Assembly: GCA_022825895.1 (NCBI GenBank)
Contig: JAJDVX010000019.1
Span: forward strand, 119,548-183,547
DNA: 64,000 nt
DNA from: Chloroflexota bacterium
Lineage (GTDB): Bacteria > Chloroflexota > UBA11872
Reading direction: 5' to 3'
How positions within the stretch are numbered: position 1 is the first letter of the stretch; the number at the start of each line of letters is the position of its first letter. Shown here piece after piece: positions 1-8,861 of the stretch. Both the position numbers and the translations under genes were made by a program. Below the pieces are notes generated by a model. It did no database searches. It worked only from the letters and a program-made list of their open reading frames with translations, and had not been told where the DNA came from.

Positions 1-2
1 CC

Positions 3-128
3 GCCGCGCGTGGCGAGTTCGAGGGCGATCCGTCCGTCACGAACCCCAGGAACATGGCACACGAGTACCGAGTGGACGTCGCCAAGCAGAGCGCGGCAGC
101 CTCGTCTGGACCGGCTCTCAGCCTGTAA
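3..128 (+). CDS. C-terminal end of an unknown gene (5' partial)
   Basis: Reading in the third frame from the window edge gives 41 codons running to TAA at 126-128, mostly with G or C in third position as in the real genes of this window. The peptide contains MAHEYRVDVAKQ and ends in a small-residue tail. Nothing in so short a piece identifies a family. It may be the tail of a gene lying upstream of the window, or it may be non-coding. The roughly 100 bases between it and the deacetylase gene show nothing recognisable. Confidence 0.3.
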   Translation, partial: AARGEFEGDPSVTNPRNMAHEYRVDVAKQSAAASSGPALSL

Positions 129-232
129 GCGTCGGAATCCGCTGCCCGTCCGCGGGTGGTTCCGATGTTCGGCGCCGGCGGCGCGCGGGGGAGTTGCTGG
201 CTTGATGAGCCGATTTAGGGTCGAGCGGCAAT

Positions 233-1441
233 ATGGCTGATCGTCGCTCCCGCTGGCGCGAAATCTCCGGCATTCCGGTCGAGGCCCCGTTCCTCCGCGC
301 CGTTGAAGCGTTGGGCGGTCCCGCGGTCCTCGGTTATCCCATTACCCCCGGTCTGTTCGCTGGCGACGCCTTACAGCAGTACTTCAATCACGGACGGCTG
401 GACGCGCCCGGCCGTTCGAGCGTCCACCGGGTCGGCGTCCCGCGTCTCGCGGACCTTGGCAGCGCCATGGCCCGGGCGCTACAGGCGCCGCCCGCTGGCG
501 GTTCCGCCGGCCCCTTCGCCGATCCCTGGACCGACGAGTCGCGCCGCGACCGCGCCGGACCGCCCGCCAGCTCGCCATTCGACTGGCAGGGCTGGCGGAT
601 TCGCCTCTATGAACGCGAGCTTGTTCGCTTGCTGGACCGCTCGCCCGTGGACGCCCGTCCAACCCCCGGACATCTGGGCGACCTCTTCGTCACGCTGGAC
701 GACGAGTCTCGCGCTCGCGGCGCAGACCGTCCCCTGCCGGTTCAACGCCCGACCACCGATGCGCCGACGGAGGTCCAGGCCCCCATCCTCACCTACCACC
801 GCACCGCCGGCCCCGCGGCCTTCCAGGCACAGCTCGAGGGGCTGATGGACGCCGGCCTCACCCCCGTCTCGTTCGAACACCTGGTCGCGGCCATTGAAGG
901 CTGGGCCGAACTGCCCGACAAGGCCTTCGTCGTCTCGTTCGATGACGGCTGGCTGGATCAGATCGATGGCGCGCTCCCCGTGCTACAGGAACTGCGCGTG
1001 CCGGCCGTCTTCTTCGTCCTGCCTGGGTTCGATCGCCACGGCCAGGGCCACATGACGCTGGCCGACATTCAGTCCGTGCGCGCGGCTGGCCTCACGGTCG
1101 GCTCGCACACCATCAACCACGCCGACCTGCCGCCGCTCTACCGGACCAATCTGGGCGCCGCCCAGGCCGAGGTCGTCGAGTCCCGCCAGTGGCTCGAAGC
1201 TGACGTCGACGGCGTCGACTACTTCGCCTATCCCCTGGGCCGCTTCGACCCCGACGTCGTTGCCCTCGTTGCCGCCGCCGAATACCGGGCGGCCGTCACC
1301 ACCGTGCCCGGCATCGTGCACCGCCTGGACCGCCTCTTCGAGCTGCGCCGCGTCGGCGTCGAAGCCTGGTGGCCGCTCCAGGACGTGGTCCAGAAGATCC
1401 GGGACGCCGCCCGGACCGACGGCGTACCCTCGCCGATCTAG
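233..1441 (+). CDS. Polysaccharide deacetylase (NodB/CE4 domain) with Chloroflexota-type N-terminal segment
   Basis: Likely metal-dependent deacetylase of N-acetylated glycans, probably of the cell envelope. The catalytic half covers about residues 182-400. It shows the CE4 motifs: SFDDGW at 235-240 (catalytic and metal aspartates), SHTINH at 291-296 (metal histidines) and YPLGRFD near 325. Residues 28-60 (GGPAVLGYPITPG, QQYFNHGRLD) resemble the GYPIT/QYF repeats common in Chloroflexota surface proteins. No clear signal peptide is visible at the ATG start, so secretion is uncertain. The gene is convergent with degV and the two stop codons overlap. The substrate cannot be read from the sequence. 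Confidence 0.85.
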   Translation: MADRRSRWREISGIPVEAPFLRAVEALGGPAVLGYPITPGLFAGDALQQYFNHGRLDAPGRSSVHRVGVPRLADLGSAMARALQAPPAGGSAGPFADPWTDESRRDRAGPPASSPFDWQGWRIRLYERELVRLLDRSPVDARPTPGHLGDLFVTLDDESRARGADRPLPVQRPTTDAPTEVQAPILTYHRTAGPAAFQAQLEGLMDAGLTPVSFEHLVAAIEGWAELPDKAFVVSFDDGWLDQIDGALPVLQELRVPAVFFVLPGFDRHGQGHMTLADIQSVRAAGLTVGSHTINHADLPPLYRTNLGAAQAEVVESRQWLEADVDGVDYFAYPLGRFDPDVVALVAAAEYRAAVTTVPGIVHRLDRLFELRRVGVEAWWPLQDVVQKIRDAARTDGVPSPI

Positions 1442-2280
1442 GCTCGCGCCAGGAACGCAAAGCCGATCGCGCCCGGACCGGTGTGCGTCCCGATCACCGG
1501 GCTGACGGCTAGGTTCGGTAGCGTGTCTCCGTCAGCGTTCAACCCGTCCGCGACCTCGCGCTTCAGGCGGTCATGTTCGGATTGAGCCTGCGCGTGCAGG
1601 ATGGCCCAACTGGACACCCCGTTCGGCGCCTGCTCCCGAATTCGATCCGCAATGGCCGCATTGGCCTTGCGCATGGTGCGCACGCGCGTCACCGGCGCAA
1701 TGATGCCGTCATTCAGCTCCAGCACCGGCTTCACATTCAGCAGCGATCCCAGGAACGCCTGGGCGCCGCCAATGCGTCCGCCGCGCTTCAGGTACTCCAG
1801 GGTCTGCACCACCAGGAGAATGTGCGCCCGCTCCGCGTTATCGGCCACGATGCCCTGGATGTCCTCCATGCTGGCGCCCTCGCGCCCGGCGCGCGCGGCG
1901 GCCAGCACGCCGAACCCCATCGCCGGCCCCACCAGGCGCGAGTCCAGCACCAGGATCTCGCGGTCCACCTGGGCCGCGCCCTGCCGCGCCGACTCAACCG
2001 TCTTGCTGAGGTCCGTCGAGACGTGAATGGACACGATGGGTCCGTCGCCCTCAACCTGGCTGAAAGTCTCCGCAAACTCGGCCGGGTTCGGCTGCGAAGT
2101 CGTCGGGTGATCCGGGGACGATTCGAGCAGCCGATAGAATTCATCGGCGTCCAGGTCCACACCGTCGCGGTAGCTCGTCGTCCCGAAACTCACGTGGGTG
2201 GGGATGACCGTAATGCCCAGTTCCGCGGAGAGTTCGGGGGGCAGTGAAGCAGTGCTGTCGGTAACGACTTGGATTGACAT
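1438..2280 (-). CDS. DegV family fatty-acid-binding protein
   Basis: DegV proteins bind a fatty acid in a two-domain cleft; some act as FakB subunits that present fatty acids to a FakA kinase. The 280 residues match the usual length. The N-terminus VVTDSTASLP is the family signature. TSQPNP around residue 61 and the later LEYLKRGGRIGG and LLNVKPVLEL segments are also characteristic. No fakA-like gene is in the window, so the kinase partner is unknown. The gene is monocistronic and convergent with the deacetylase, with overlapping stops. The family call is secure; the exact lipid role is inferred from the family. Confidence 0.9.
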   Translation of the reverse strand: MSIQVVTDSTASLPPELSAELGITVIPTHVSFGTTSYRDGVDLDADEFYRLLESSPDHPTTSQPNPAEFAETFSQVEGDGPIVSIHVSTDLSKTVESARQGAAQVDREILVLDSRLVGPAMGFGVLAAARAGREGASMEDIQGIVADNAERAHILLVVQTLEYLKRGGRIGGAQAFLGSLLNVKPVLELNDGIIAPVTRVRTMRKANAAIADRIREQAPNGVSSWAILHAQAQSEHDRLKREVADGLNADGDTLPNLAVSPVIGTHTGPGAIGFAFLARA

Positions 2281-2313
2281 GACTCGTTACAGCTTTCAAA
2301 ACCGGCGTATGAC

Positions 2314-2565
2314 GTGGCGAGAATAGTCCCGGGCACCCTCAAGGGCAAAATCCTGGCGGCACTGTTGGCCGTGGTAGCCCTGGTCGTCCTGGCGCTCGCC
2401 CTGCTCGTTGTGTTCTGGACGTGGCTGTCATGGGTTCTGGTCGCCGCCTTCGTGCTGTATGGCGCCGTCGTGGTCCTGCTGGCCGTGGGTCTGCTGGGCT
2501 ACCTCGTGTGGAATCGGCAAAAGCTCACGGCGCTTCGCTTGGATTGGAGCGACCGCGAAGCGTAG
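2314..2565 (+). CDS. Small two-helix membrane protein, unknown function
   Basis: An 83-residue protein from a GTG start with two hydrophobic stretches (about residues 13-33 and 37-62) separated by a short turn. A polar C-terminal tail (NRQKLTALRLDW) would lie in the cytoplasm under the positive-inside rule. I do not recognise a family. It reads in the same direction as recF about 95 bases further on, and is divergent from degV. Its high G/C third positions support it being real. Small membrane proteins of this shape are often accessory subunits, but nothing here shows a partner. Confidence 0.55.
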   Translation: MARIVPGTLKGKILAALLAVVALVVLALALLVVFWTWLSWVLVAAFVLYGAVVVLLAVGLLGYLVWNRQKLTALRLDWSDREA

Positions 2566-2660
2566 TCGCGTCGCCAGTCCCCAGGCGGGCTCGCCGGTGG
2601 AGCCTTCGGCGTTCACCCGGGGCCTTGTCCGCACCGGTGCGACAATGCCGGGAGATCCCA

Positions 2661-3794
2661 GTGCGCGTCGTTCAACTCCACCTCGCCAACTTCCGCAACT
2701 ACCGGCGCCTGGCGCTGGATGTGCCGCCCGGTCCCAGCCTGATCGTCGGCGGCAACGGTCAGGGCAAGACCAACCTGCTGGACGCGCTGCACATCCTCGC
2801 GTCCGCCCAGAGCCTGCGACCCGGACCCGAAGCTGCCTGGGTGCGCTTCGACGCCCCGGCTGCCGAGGGTTTTGCCCGTCTCCGGGCCGAAATCGACTCC
2901 GGATCCGGCGCCTCCGACGTCGAGATGATCGTCGCCCGCACCCGCCCCGATGACGGCGAAGCCTCTGGCGTGCGCCGTCGCGCGCGGGTCGACGGCGTGG
3001 TCACCCGCCTGGCCGATCTCCCCGGCCGCCTCCTGGCCGTCAGCTTCGCGCCCCCGGACCTCAACCTGTGGACCGGCGCTCCCTCCGGCCGCCGCCGCTG
3101 GCTGGACCTCGCCGTCGCCCAGGTCGACCCGACCTACATCGCCAGGCTCACCACCTACGAAAACCTCCTCACCCGCCGCAATGCCCTGCTTCGACGCCTC
3201 CAGGGCGGCCTCGGCCGCCCATCAGAACTCGAATTCTGGGATGACCGGATTTCCGAGCCTGGTGTCGAGGTAACCCGCGCCCGGGCGAGCTACGTGGCCC
3301 GGGTACGCGCGCCCCTCAGCGCGGGATTCCTCGCCATGCGGGGTGGCGCCCGGCTGGATCTTGCCTACCGCGCCGCTGGCCTTGGGCTGGACAACGAGGG
3401 ATTCCGGGCGGCGCTGCGAAAACAGCGCAACCGAGACATCCAGCGTGGCACGTCCAGCCTCGGTCCGCACCGTGACGATGTGGAAGCCCGCCTGGACGGA
3501 CGCCCGCTGGCCCACGTCGGCTCACGCGGCCAGCTCCGTTTGGCGGCCCTGGCCCTCAAGCTCGGCCAGCACGATGTGGCGTGTCAGCAACGCGGCGAAA
3601 CGGCCGTCCTGCTCCTGGACGACATCGCCGCCGAACTCGATCCCGTCCACCGTCGGCTCCTCATCGACCAATTGCCTGACGATGCGCAGGTGCTGGTCAC
3701 CACCGCTGACCTCGACTTGCTTAATGAGACATCGCTCCGGCATGCCGTCCAGTTCCGCGTAGAGGCTGGTGAACTCGAGCGCATCCGTGGCTGA
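2661..3794 (+). CDS. recF: DNA replication and repair protein RecF
   Basis: RecF is an SMC-like ATPase that helps load RecA at single-strand gaps. The GTG at 2661 is preferred over the longer open frame because it follows a GGGAGAT ribosome site and restores the canonical start (RVVQLHLANFRNY). The protein is 377 residues, a normal length. The Walker A motif GGNGQGKT is at residues 30-37, a signature-like SRGQLRLAALAL lies near 285, and Walker B with the D-loop (VLLLDDIAAELDP) follows. The next gene, a DciA-like gene, overlaps its 3' end, an arrangement also known from Actinobacteria. No dnaA, dnaN or gyrB is adjacent. Confidence 0.93.
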   Translation: MRVVQLHLANFRNYRRLALDVPPGPSLIVGGNGQGKTNLLDALHILASAQSLRPGPEAAWVRFDAPAAEGFARLRAEIDSGSGASDVEMIVARTRPDDGEASGVRRRARVDGVVTRLADLPGRLLAVSFAPPDLNLWTGAPSGRRRWLDLAVAQVDPTYIARLTTYENLLTRRNALLRRLQGGLGRPSELEFWDDRISEPGVEVTRARASYVARVRAPLSAGFLAMRGGARLDLAYRAAGLGLDNEGFRAALRKQRNRDIQRGTSSLGPHRDDVEARLDGRPLAHVGSRGQLRLAALALKLGQHDVACQQRGETAVLLLDDIAAELDPVHRRLLIDQLPDDAQVLVTTADLDLLNETSLRHAVQFRVEAGELERIRG

Positions 3795-4125
3795 TCGACG
3801 CGAGGGCCGGCCGCGCAGCATGCGCGAGATGATCGACCGGATGTCCAGCCGCTCTGATCTTCGCTTTGGCGCCCGGCGGGTGGATACGGTTGACGCTCTT
3901 CGGGAGTCCTTGAACCAGGTGCTCGGTGGCAACGTCGCCGCGCGCTGTCGCGTCGAGTCAATCCGTGGCACCGAAGCCCGCGTCGCCTGCCGCGACAACG
4001 CCACCGCCATGCGCATTCGCTTCTATGTCCCCGACATCCTCGCGTCTGTCACTTCGCGGCTGGACGCCTCCGACGTAACGGCCATTCGCGTAACCGTCAG
4101 CACGCACGGCTGGGACGACGCATAG
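3769..4125 (+). CDS. DciA-like (DUF721) protein
   Basis: A 118-residue protein from a GTG start inside the 3' end of recF; a second GTG at 3787 is an alternative start. Residues about 44-115 (LRESLNQVLGGNVAARCRV, then a strand pair and a C-terminal IRVTVS strand) fit the DUF721 fold. Members of that family include DciA, a loader or modulator of the replicative helicase, and one is often found just after recF. Similarity is modest and the call rests partly on position. Translational coupling to recF is likely given the 26-base overlap. Confidence 0.55.
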   Translation: MNSSASVADRREGRPRSMREMIDRMSSRSDLRFGARRVDTVDALRESLNQVLGGNVAARCRVESIRGTEARVACRDNATAMRIRFYVPDILASVTSRLDASDVTAIRVTVSTHGWDDA

Positions 4126-4188
4126 CGGCCGCGCCGCCATGGGGCGCCGGTACACTTCCGACGTTCCAGTTGCGCCAGGTCCCACCCC

Positions 4189-5571
4189 ATGCAATTCACC
4201 CGTTCGCTCGATGTCATCGCCAGGCCCGATGTCCTGGTCGTCGGCGCCGGCTGCGCGGGCACCGTGGCGGCAATCTCAGCCGCCCGCGCCGGCGCCTCCA
4301 CCCTCGTCGTTGAGCGCGGCGGCTTTGCCGGCGGCTACATCACCGGCGTCGTTGGCGCATCGCTCGATGGCTTCGTGGACCTGCGCTCCGGCTTGCCCGT
4401 CGTCGGCGGCGTCGTCTTCGATCTCGCCCGCGCCGCGGCCCACACCACCGCTGCCGGAGACCTGGCCACCACCCGTTTCCGCTTCAATGCCGAGGTCGGC
4501 CAGTCCCTCGCCAACCTCGACCGCCACGTCATCCACTTCGACATCGAGCGCTTCAAGCTCGAAGCCGACCGCCTCATGCAGGATTCCGGCGCCCAACTCC
4601 TCTACCACTCGGTCGTCGCCGACGCCATTCGCGAAGGTGACCGCATCACTGGCGTCGTCCTCGCCAACAAGGGCGGCCTCGGCGTTATCGAGCCCAGGGC
4701 CATCGTCGACGCCAGCGGCGATGCCGACGTCGCCGCCTTCGCCGGCGCCCCCTACGACCAGGACCTGGACGCCCAGCAGCCCATGAGCCTGCACTTCCGC
4801 GTCGGCGGCTTCGACGCCACCCCCGAGGTCCGCGCCCACTGCAGCGCGTTGCTCAAGCAGGCCGTCGCCGACGGCCGCCTCAAGCTCTACGGCGGTCCCT
4901 GGATGGCCCCTTACGCCGAGCGCGACTACTACTTCAACGCCACCCGCTATTCCGGCAACGGCGTTGACCCCAACGACCTGTCCGCCGCCGAAATCCAGGG
5001 CCGCAAGGACGCCCGCCTGATGTTCGACCTCTTCAAGGAACACATCCCCGCCTTCAAGGACGCCTACTTCGTCACCTCGGGCCCGGTCGTCGGCGTGCGC
5101 GAAACCCGGCGTATTCGCGGCGACCGCGTGCTCTCGGCTGACGATATTCAGAACGCCGTCGCCTACGACGACGCCGTCTCGCTGGGCGCCTGGTGGTTGG
5201 ACCGGCATCCGGTCGATTCCTCCGGCTACCACGAACACGTCATCACCCGCCCCTACGACATCTCCTACGGCACGTTGACTCCGCAGGGCCTCTCAAACCT
5301 CTGGGTCGCCGGCCGTTGCCACTCCGCCGAGTCGGCGGCGCTGGCCTCCAGCCGCGTCACCGTCACCTGCATGGGCATGGGCCAGGCCGCCGGCACCGCC
5401 GCCGCCCTCTCCGCCGGCAGCGGCCTGGGTAGCCGTGAACTTGACATAACACAGCTTCAGCAGCGGCTCCTGGCCGACGGCGCCATCATCGGCCACCGCG
5501 CCGACGAGGTCCGCGCCTTCGGCGACGCCATGCGACCCGAGGAACTCCCCTCAGCCGCCGCCAGCCACTAA
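4189..5571 (+). CDS. FAD-dependent oxidoreductase (FAD_oxidored, PF12831 type)
   Basis: The N-terminus VLVVGAGCAGTVAA (GxGxxG at residues 19-24) followed by LVVERGGFAGG is a Rossmann dinucleotide fold for FAD. The C-terminal segment NLWVAGRCHSAESAALASS with GMGQAAGTAAALS is the second FAD contact found in PF12831 proteins. At 460 residues the length is typical. Substrates are mostly unknown; many members sit in sugar or polyol catabolic loci. The gene reads toward a TIM-barrel isomerase-like gene on the other strand 13 bases away. A role in oxidising a carbohydrate or organic acid is inference from these neighbours. Confidence 0.8.
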   Translation: MQFTRSLDVIARPDVLVVGAGCAGTVAAISAARAGASTLVVERGGFAGGYITGVVGASLDGFVDLRSGLPVVGGVVFDLARAAAHTTAAGDLATTRFRFNAEVGQSLANLDRHVIHFDIERFKLEADRLMQDSGAQLLYHSVVADAIREGDRITGVVLANKGGLGVIEPRAIVDASGDADVAAFAGAPYDQDLDAQQPMSLHFRVGGFDATPEVRAHCSALLKQAVADGRLKLYGGPWMAPYAERDYYFNATRYSGNGVDPNDLSAAEIQGRKDARLMFDLFKEHIPAFKDAYFVTSGPVVGVRETRRIRGDRVLSADDIQNAVAYDDAVSLGAWWLDRHPVDSSGYHEHVITRPYDISYGTLTPQGLSNLWVAGRCHSAESAALASSRVTVTCMGMGQAAGTAAALSAGSGLGSRELDITQLQQRLLADGAIIGHRADEVRAFGDAMRPEELPSAAASH

Positions 5572-5584
5572 AGGCTGAAGCGCC

Positions 5585-6451
5585 TCAGTTCACGTTCGTT
5601 GCTGGCCGCGGCTTGCCCGTCGCGTCCAGCATCGCCAGCACCACGTCCCGCGCTTCCCTGAACAGGTCCAGGTGGTCGCGGCCTGCCCCGTACGCCGAGT
5701 TATTCAGATGCGGCTCCAGCGCCAGGTCCTCGACCACGTCGGGGTCGACAGCCTGCATGATCTGCGGCCACTGCCCGTCGCCTTGCCCGATGGGCACGAT
5801 CGTGCCGCTCGCCGCCACATAGTCCTTCAGGTGCAGCACCCGCACCCACGGCGCAACCTTGCCCCACGCCTCGTCGAACGGCCGCGTCTCGCTGACCACG
5901 TACGCGTGCGCGTCAAACGCCAGGGCAACCTGCTCCGGTTCGTAGTCCGAGAGGATGTCTCGCGTCGTGTCCCCGTCCAGCGTATACATGCGGTAGTTGT
6001 TCTCAAGCAGCGCCACCGCGCCGTCCCCATCGGTCTCGATCCGCCGTACCAGCCGCTCAAAAGCGCCCTTCACGGCATCGCGGTCTTCTGCGCCCGTTGA
6101 ACCATCGCGCGGCGCGAACGAGAAGACCCGGATCCACCGCGACCTCAGCACGTTCGCCGCCTCGATCGACCGCGCGATCTGCCGCTCCACCTTCGCCGGG
6201 TCCGTGTCCACGGCGTACTTGCCCACCGGCGAGGTCACGCAGTAGCAACCGATTCCGCTCGCGTCCAGCCGCTGCCGCAATTCGGCCAGCTGCCCATCGC
6301 TCAGCTCGTCGATGGAAAGCGCCGGCCCGTCCGCCGTCAGGCGCAGCTTGGTCAGGTTTGCCCGAGGGACCCCCAGCACCCGCAGACCGGCGATCTGCTC
6401 ATCCAACGGTCCGGCGATCTCCCCGCTCATCCCAGACATGCCCCAACTCAT
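5585..6451 (-). CDS. Sugar phosphate isomerase/epimerase-like TIM-barrel protein
   Basis: The 288-residue protein has the features of xylose-isomerase-like TIM barrels (AP endonuclease family 2): alternating hydrophobic strands, a mid-protein LLENNY strand, LAFDAHAYV in place of the usual DxxH segment, and a C-terminal LALEPHLN strand. These enzymes isomerise or epimerise keto-sugars with a divalent metal. The ATG start has a good ribosome site (GGAGA, about 7 bases upstream). The downstream FAD oxidoreductase is convergent; the beta-propeller gene lies upstream on the same strand. Substrate unknown. Confidence 0.75.
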   Translation of the reverse strand: MSWGMSGMSGEIAGPLDEQIAGLRVLGVPRANLTKLRLTADGPALSIDELSDGQLAELRQRLDASGIGCYCVTSPVGKYAVDTDPAKVERQIARSIEAANVLRSRWIRVFSFAPRDGSTGAEDRDAVKGAFERLVRRIETDGDGAVALLENNYRMYTLDGDTTRDILSDYEPEQVALAFDAHAYVVSETRPFDEAWGKVAPWVRVLHLKDYVAASGTIVPIGQGDGQWPQIMQAVDPDVVEDLALEPHLNNSAYGAGRDHLDLFREARDVVLAMLDATGKPRPATNVN

Positions 6452-6493
6452 GGACGTTCTCCTGACCTTCCGGCGACGTCGCCGGGGCGCATT

Positions 6494-7699
6494 CTAGGTG
6501 TCGGCCGGCGTTCCTACCGGAATCGCCGCGGCGGCCGCCAGCGCCGGTCTCAGGTCCACCGTGTACATCTGCCGCGTCCCCTCGTGCACCGAGTCGATGC
6601 ACAGCGCCGTGCCGTCCCGGTCCCACCGCGGGTGCAGATCCACCCGCAGCGGACCATCAAGCTCCGGCGGCGCATGAAACGCCGCCAGGTCCACCCGCAG
6701 CCCGTCCGCCGCCCGCACGATCATCAGCCGTCGCAGGTTGTCACGATCTGGGTAGGTGTCGTTCGCAATCCACATCCGGTCCGGCGAATACGAACAATGC
6801 CCGTCCTCCGTCAGCACGTCCGTTGCGAACGGCCGCGGCTCGGCTCCCGAATCGCTCACCCGCCAGAAGGCATTGGGCGCTATCGGGGCGCCTCCCCAAA
6901 CGAGAATCTCGTCCGCGCTCCGCCAGTCGTAGTGCGAAACCAGGCGTGCATCCCAGATCACCCGCGCGTCCGAGCCGTCCGGCCCCAGCGTGACCAGCCG
7001 CGTCTGCCGCGATCCGTTGGATGGCTGCCACCGATGCAGCACCGCCACTCGGGATCCGTTCGTATTGATCTGCGCGTGATTCAGCCAGTGCTTCTGGCCG
7101 GCCATGCTCGCGTCGGAGTCCATGCCCACGATCTCCCCCAGCGACAACACAAGCTCCGCGCTGCCGCTGTCCAGGTCGATCCGCCACACCCCGTCCTTAG
7201 CCGGCGCCCCGTCGCCCGCCCACGCATCCGCCACGCCCTCGTACCCATATCCGGGCCGCTGCGTCGCCAGCCGCGGGAAGTTCAGCCCAATCGCGTACCG
7301 CCCCCGCGGATCCACCGCGTACACCGCCCGCTCCAACTCCCGTCGGTCCCCGGTCGCCAGGTCGTGTACCACGCCCACGAATCGCCCCGCCCGCCGCCGG
7401 TTGTAAGCCACGCCGTCAGCCGCGCCCGGCAGCCACTGCAACATCGTCCCCTGCTGCCAGCACCACGCATTCGTCGTGGCGAAGGGCTTGAAGGGTTTCA
7501 GGCCCTCGGGATCGATCAGCCCCAGTTCCAGTTCATCGTTGGGCGTCGGCTGCCGGTCCCTGAACCCCGCCCGCATGCCCAGCAACTTCGTGCCGCACGG
7601 CGACCACGGCGTCTTCTCGTAGTACCCAAAGAAATGGTCGCCCGGCGGCTGCGTCACACGCCGAACCGAAACGTCGGATGCGGTCACCATCCTGGACAT
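6494..7699 (-). CDS. Beta-propeller protein of oligogalacturonate-lyase/WD40-like type
   Basis: The 401-residue protein is built of repeated four-strand blades. It starts with a conserved HFFGYYEKTPWSP segment and contains HWLNHAQINTNGSRVAV and HCSYSPDRMWIAND. These resemble the oligogalacturonate lyase (pectate lyase 22) and TolB-like propellers, where conserved histidines bind a metal. No signal peptide is seen, so it probably acts in the cytosol on an imported sugar derivative. It precedes the TIM-barrel gene on the same strand by about 40 bases, so the two may form an operon. Whether it is an enzyme or a binding protein is open. Confidence 0.6.
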   Translation of the reverse strand: MSRMVTASDVSVRRVTQPPGDHFFGYYEKTPWSPCGTKLLGMRAGFRDRQPTPNDELELGLIDPEGLKPFKPFATTNAWCWQQGTMLQWLPGAADGVAYNRRRAGRFVGVVHDLATGDRRELERAVYAVDPRGRYAIGLNFPRLATQRPGYGYEGVADAWAGDGAPAKDGVWRIDLDSGSAELVLSLGEIVGMDSDASMAGQKHWLNHAQINTNGSRVAVLHRWQPSNGSRQTRLVTLGPDGSDARVIWDARLVSHYDWRSADEILVWGGAPIAPNAFWRVSDSGAEPRPFATDVLTEDGHCSYSPDRMWIANDTYPDRDNLRRLMIVRAADGLRVDLAAFHAPPELDGPLRVDLHPRWDRDGTALCIDSVHEGTRQMYTVDLRPALAAAAAIPVGTPADT

Positions 7700-7787
7700 G
7701 CCAGGAGTCTAGGACCCCGGTACAACCACCGTCTCTTGTATCCTCGCCCGCCTACCTCTACGCGGCCGCATTCGGCCAGGGCCCCTT

Positions 7788-8843
7788 GTGCATCGCATAG
7801 CTGTTATTGCCGGCGACGGAACCGGACCCGAAGTCACCGCCGAAGCGCTCAAAGTCCTCGAGGCCGCCGCCGCTGCGGAAGGCTTCACCTACGACCTCAC
7901 CGAACTGGACTTTGGCGGCGAACGCTACCTCCGTACCGGCGAGACTCTTCCCGACGCCGCATTGGAAGACCTCCGCAGCTTCGACGGCATCTTCCTCGGC
8001 GCCATCGGCCACCCCGACGTTGCGCCCGGCATCCTCGAAAAGGGCATCCTGCTCAAGGCCCGCTTCGAGCTCGACCAGTACATCAACCTGCGCCCCGTCA
8101 AGCTTTACCCCAACGTCGACACCCCTCTGAAGGACAAGGGCCCGGACGAGATCGACTTCGTCGTCGTCCGCGAAAACACCGAGGGCATGTACACGGGCAT
8201 GGGCGGCGTGCAATACGAGGGCACCGACCACGAGGTCTCCACCCAGATCCACTGCACCACGTATCGCGGCGCGGCCCGCGCCGTCCGCTACGCCTTCGAA
8301 CTCACCCGCCGCCGCAATGAGCGCAAGCAGTTGCATCTCGTGGCCAAGACCAACGTGCTCACCAACGTCGGCGGCACCTGGTGGCGCGCCTTCAACGAGA
8401 TCGGCGACACCGACTACCCCGACGTCACCCGCGAGTACGCGCACGTCGACGCCGCCGCCATGTGGTTCGTCAAGAATCCCGAGTGGTTTGACGTCGTAGT
8501 GACCGAAAACCTATTTGGCGACATCATCACCGACATCGGCGCCATCATCTCCGGCGGTCTCGGCATCGCTGCCGGAGGCAACATCAACCCGGAAGGCGTC
8601 TCCATGTTCGAGCCCATCGGCGGCTCCGCGCCCAAGTACACGGGCCAGGGCGTCATCAACCCGCTGGCCGCCATCAACGCCATGCACATGCTCCTGGACC
8701 ACCTCGGGGAGTCAGGCGGATCCGCTCGCGTTGAGGCCGCACTGGTCAGCGCCCTGCAAAGCGGCAAGATCAAGTCCATGAGCGCCGGCCGCATGGGCAT
8801 GGGCACCGCCGAAGTCGGCGACCTCGTGGCCTCGCTCGTCTAG
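7788..8843 (+). CDS. leuB: 3-isopropylmalate dehydrogenase (LeuB)
   Basis: Likely NAD-dependent oxidative decarboxylase of the isocitrate/isopropylmalate dehydrogenase family, acting in leucine synthesis. The GTG start gives MHRIAVIAGDGTGPEV, the family N-terminus. ARFELDQYINLRPVKLYP and VVRENTEGMYTG carry the substrate-binding arginines. DVVVTENLFGDIITDIGA carries the metal aspartates, and GSAPKYTGQGVINP the cofactor loop. The sequence is of the mycobacterial LeuB type. No leuA, leuC or leuD is nearby. A role on another malate or tartrate analogue cannot be excluded because the neighbours look catabolic. It is divergent from the beta-propeller gene. Confidence 0.75.
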   Translation: MHRIAVIAGDGTGPEVTAEALKVLEAAAAAEGFTYDLTELDFGGERYLRTGETLPDAALEDLRSFDGIFLGAIGHPDVAPGILEKGILLKARFELDQYINLRPVKLYPNVDTPLKDKGPDEIDFVVVRENTEGMYTGMGGVQYEGTDHEVSTQIHCTTYRGAARAVRYAFELTRRRNERKQLHLVAKTNVLTNVGGTWWRAFNEIGDTDYPDVTREYAHVDAAAMWFVKNPEWFDVVVTENLFGDIITDIGAIISGGLGIAAGGNINPEGVSMFEPIGGSAPKYTGQGVINPLAAINAMHMLLDHLGESGGSARVEAALVSALQSGKIKSMSAGRMGMGTAEVGDLVASLV

Positions 8844-8861
8844 CTGCCGACCGACGCTGGA

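Noticed and set aside
2421..3794. The longer recF frame from 2421
   Set aside because: The first 80 codons overlap the small membrane-protein gene; the GTG at 2661 with a ribosome site restores the family start.
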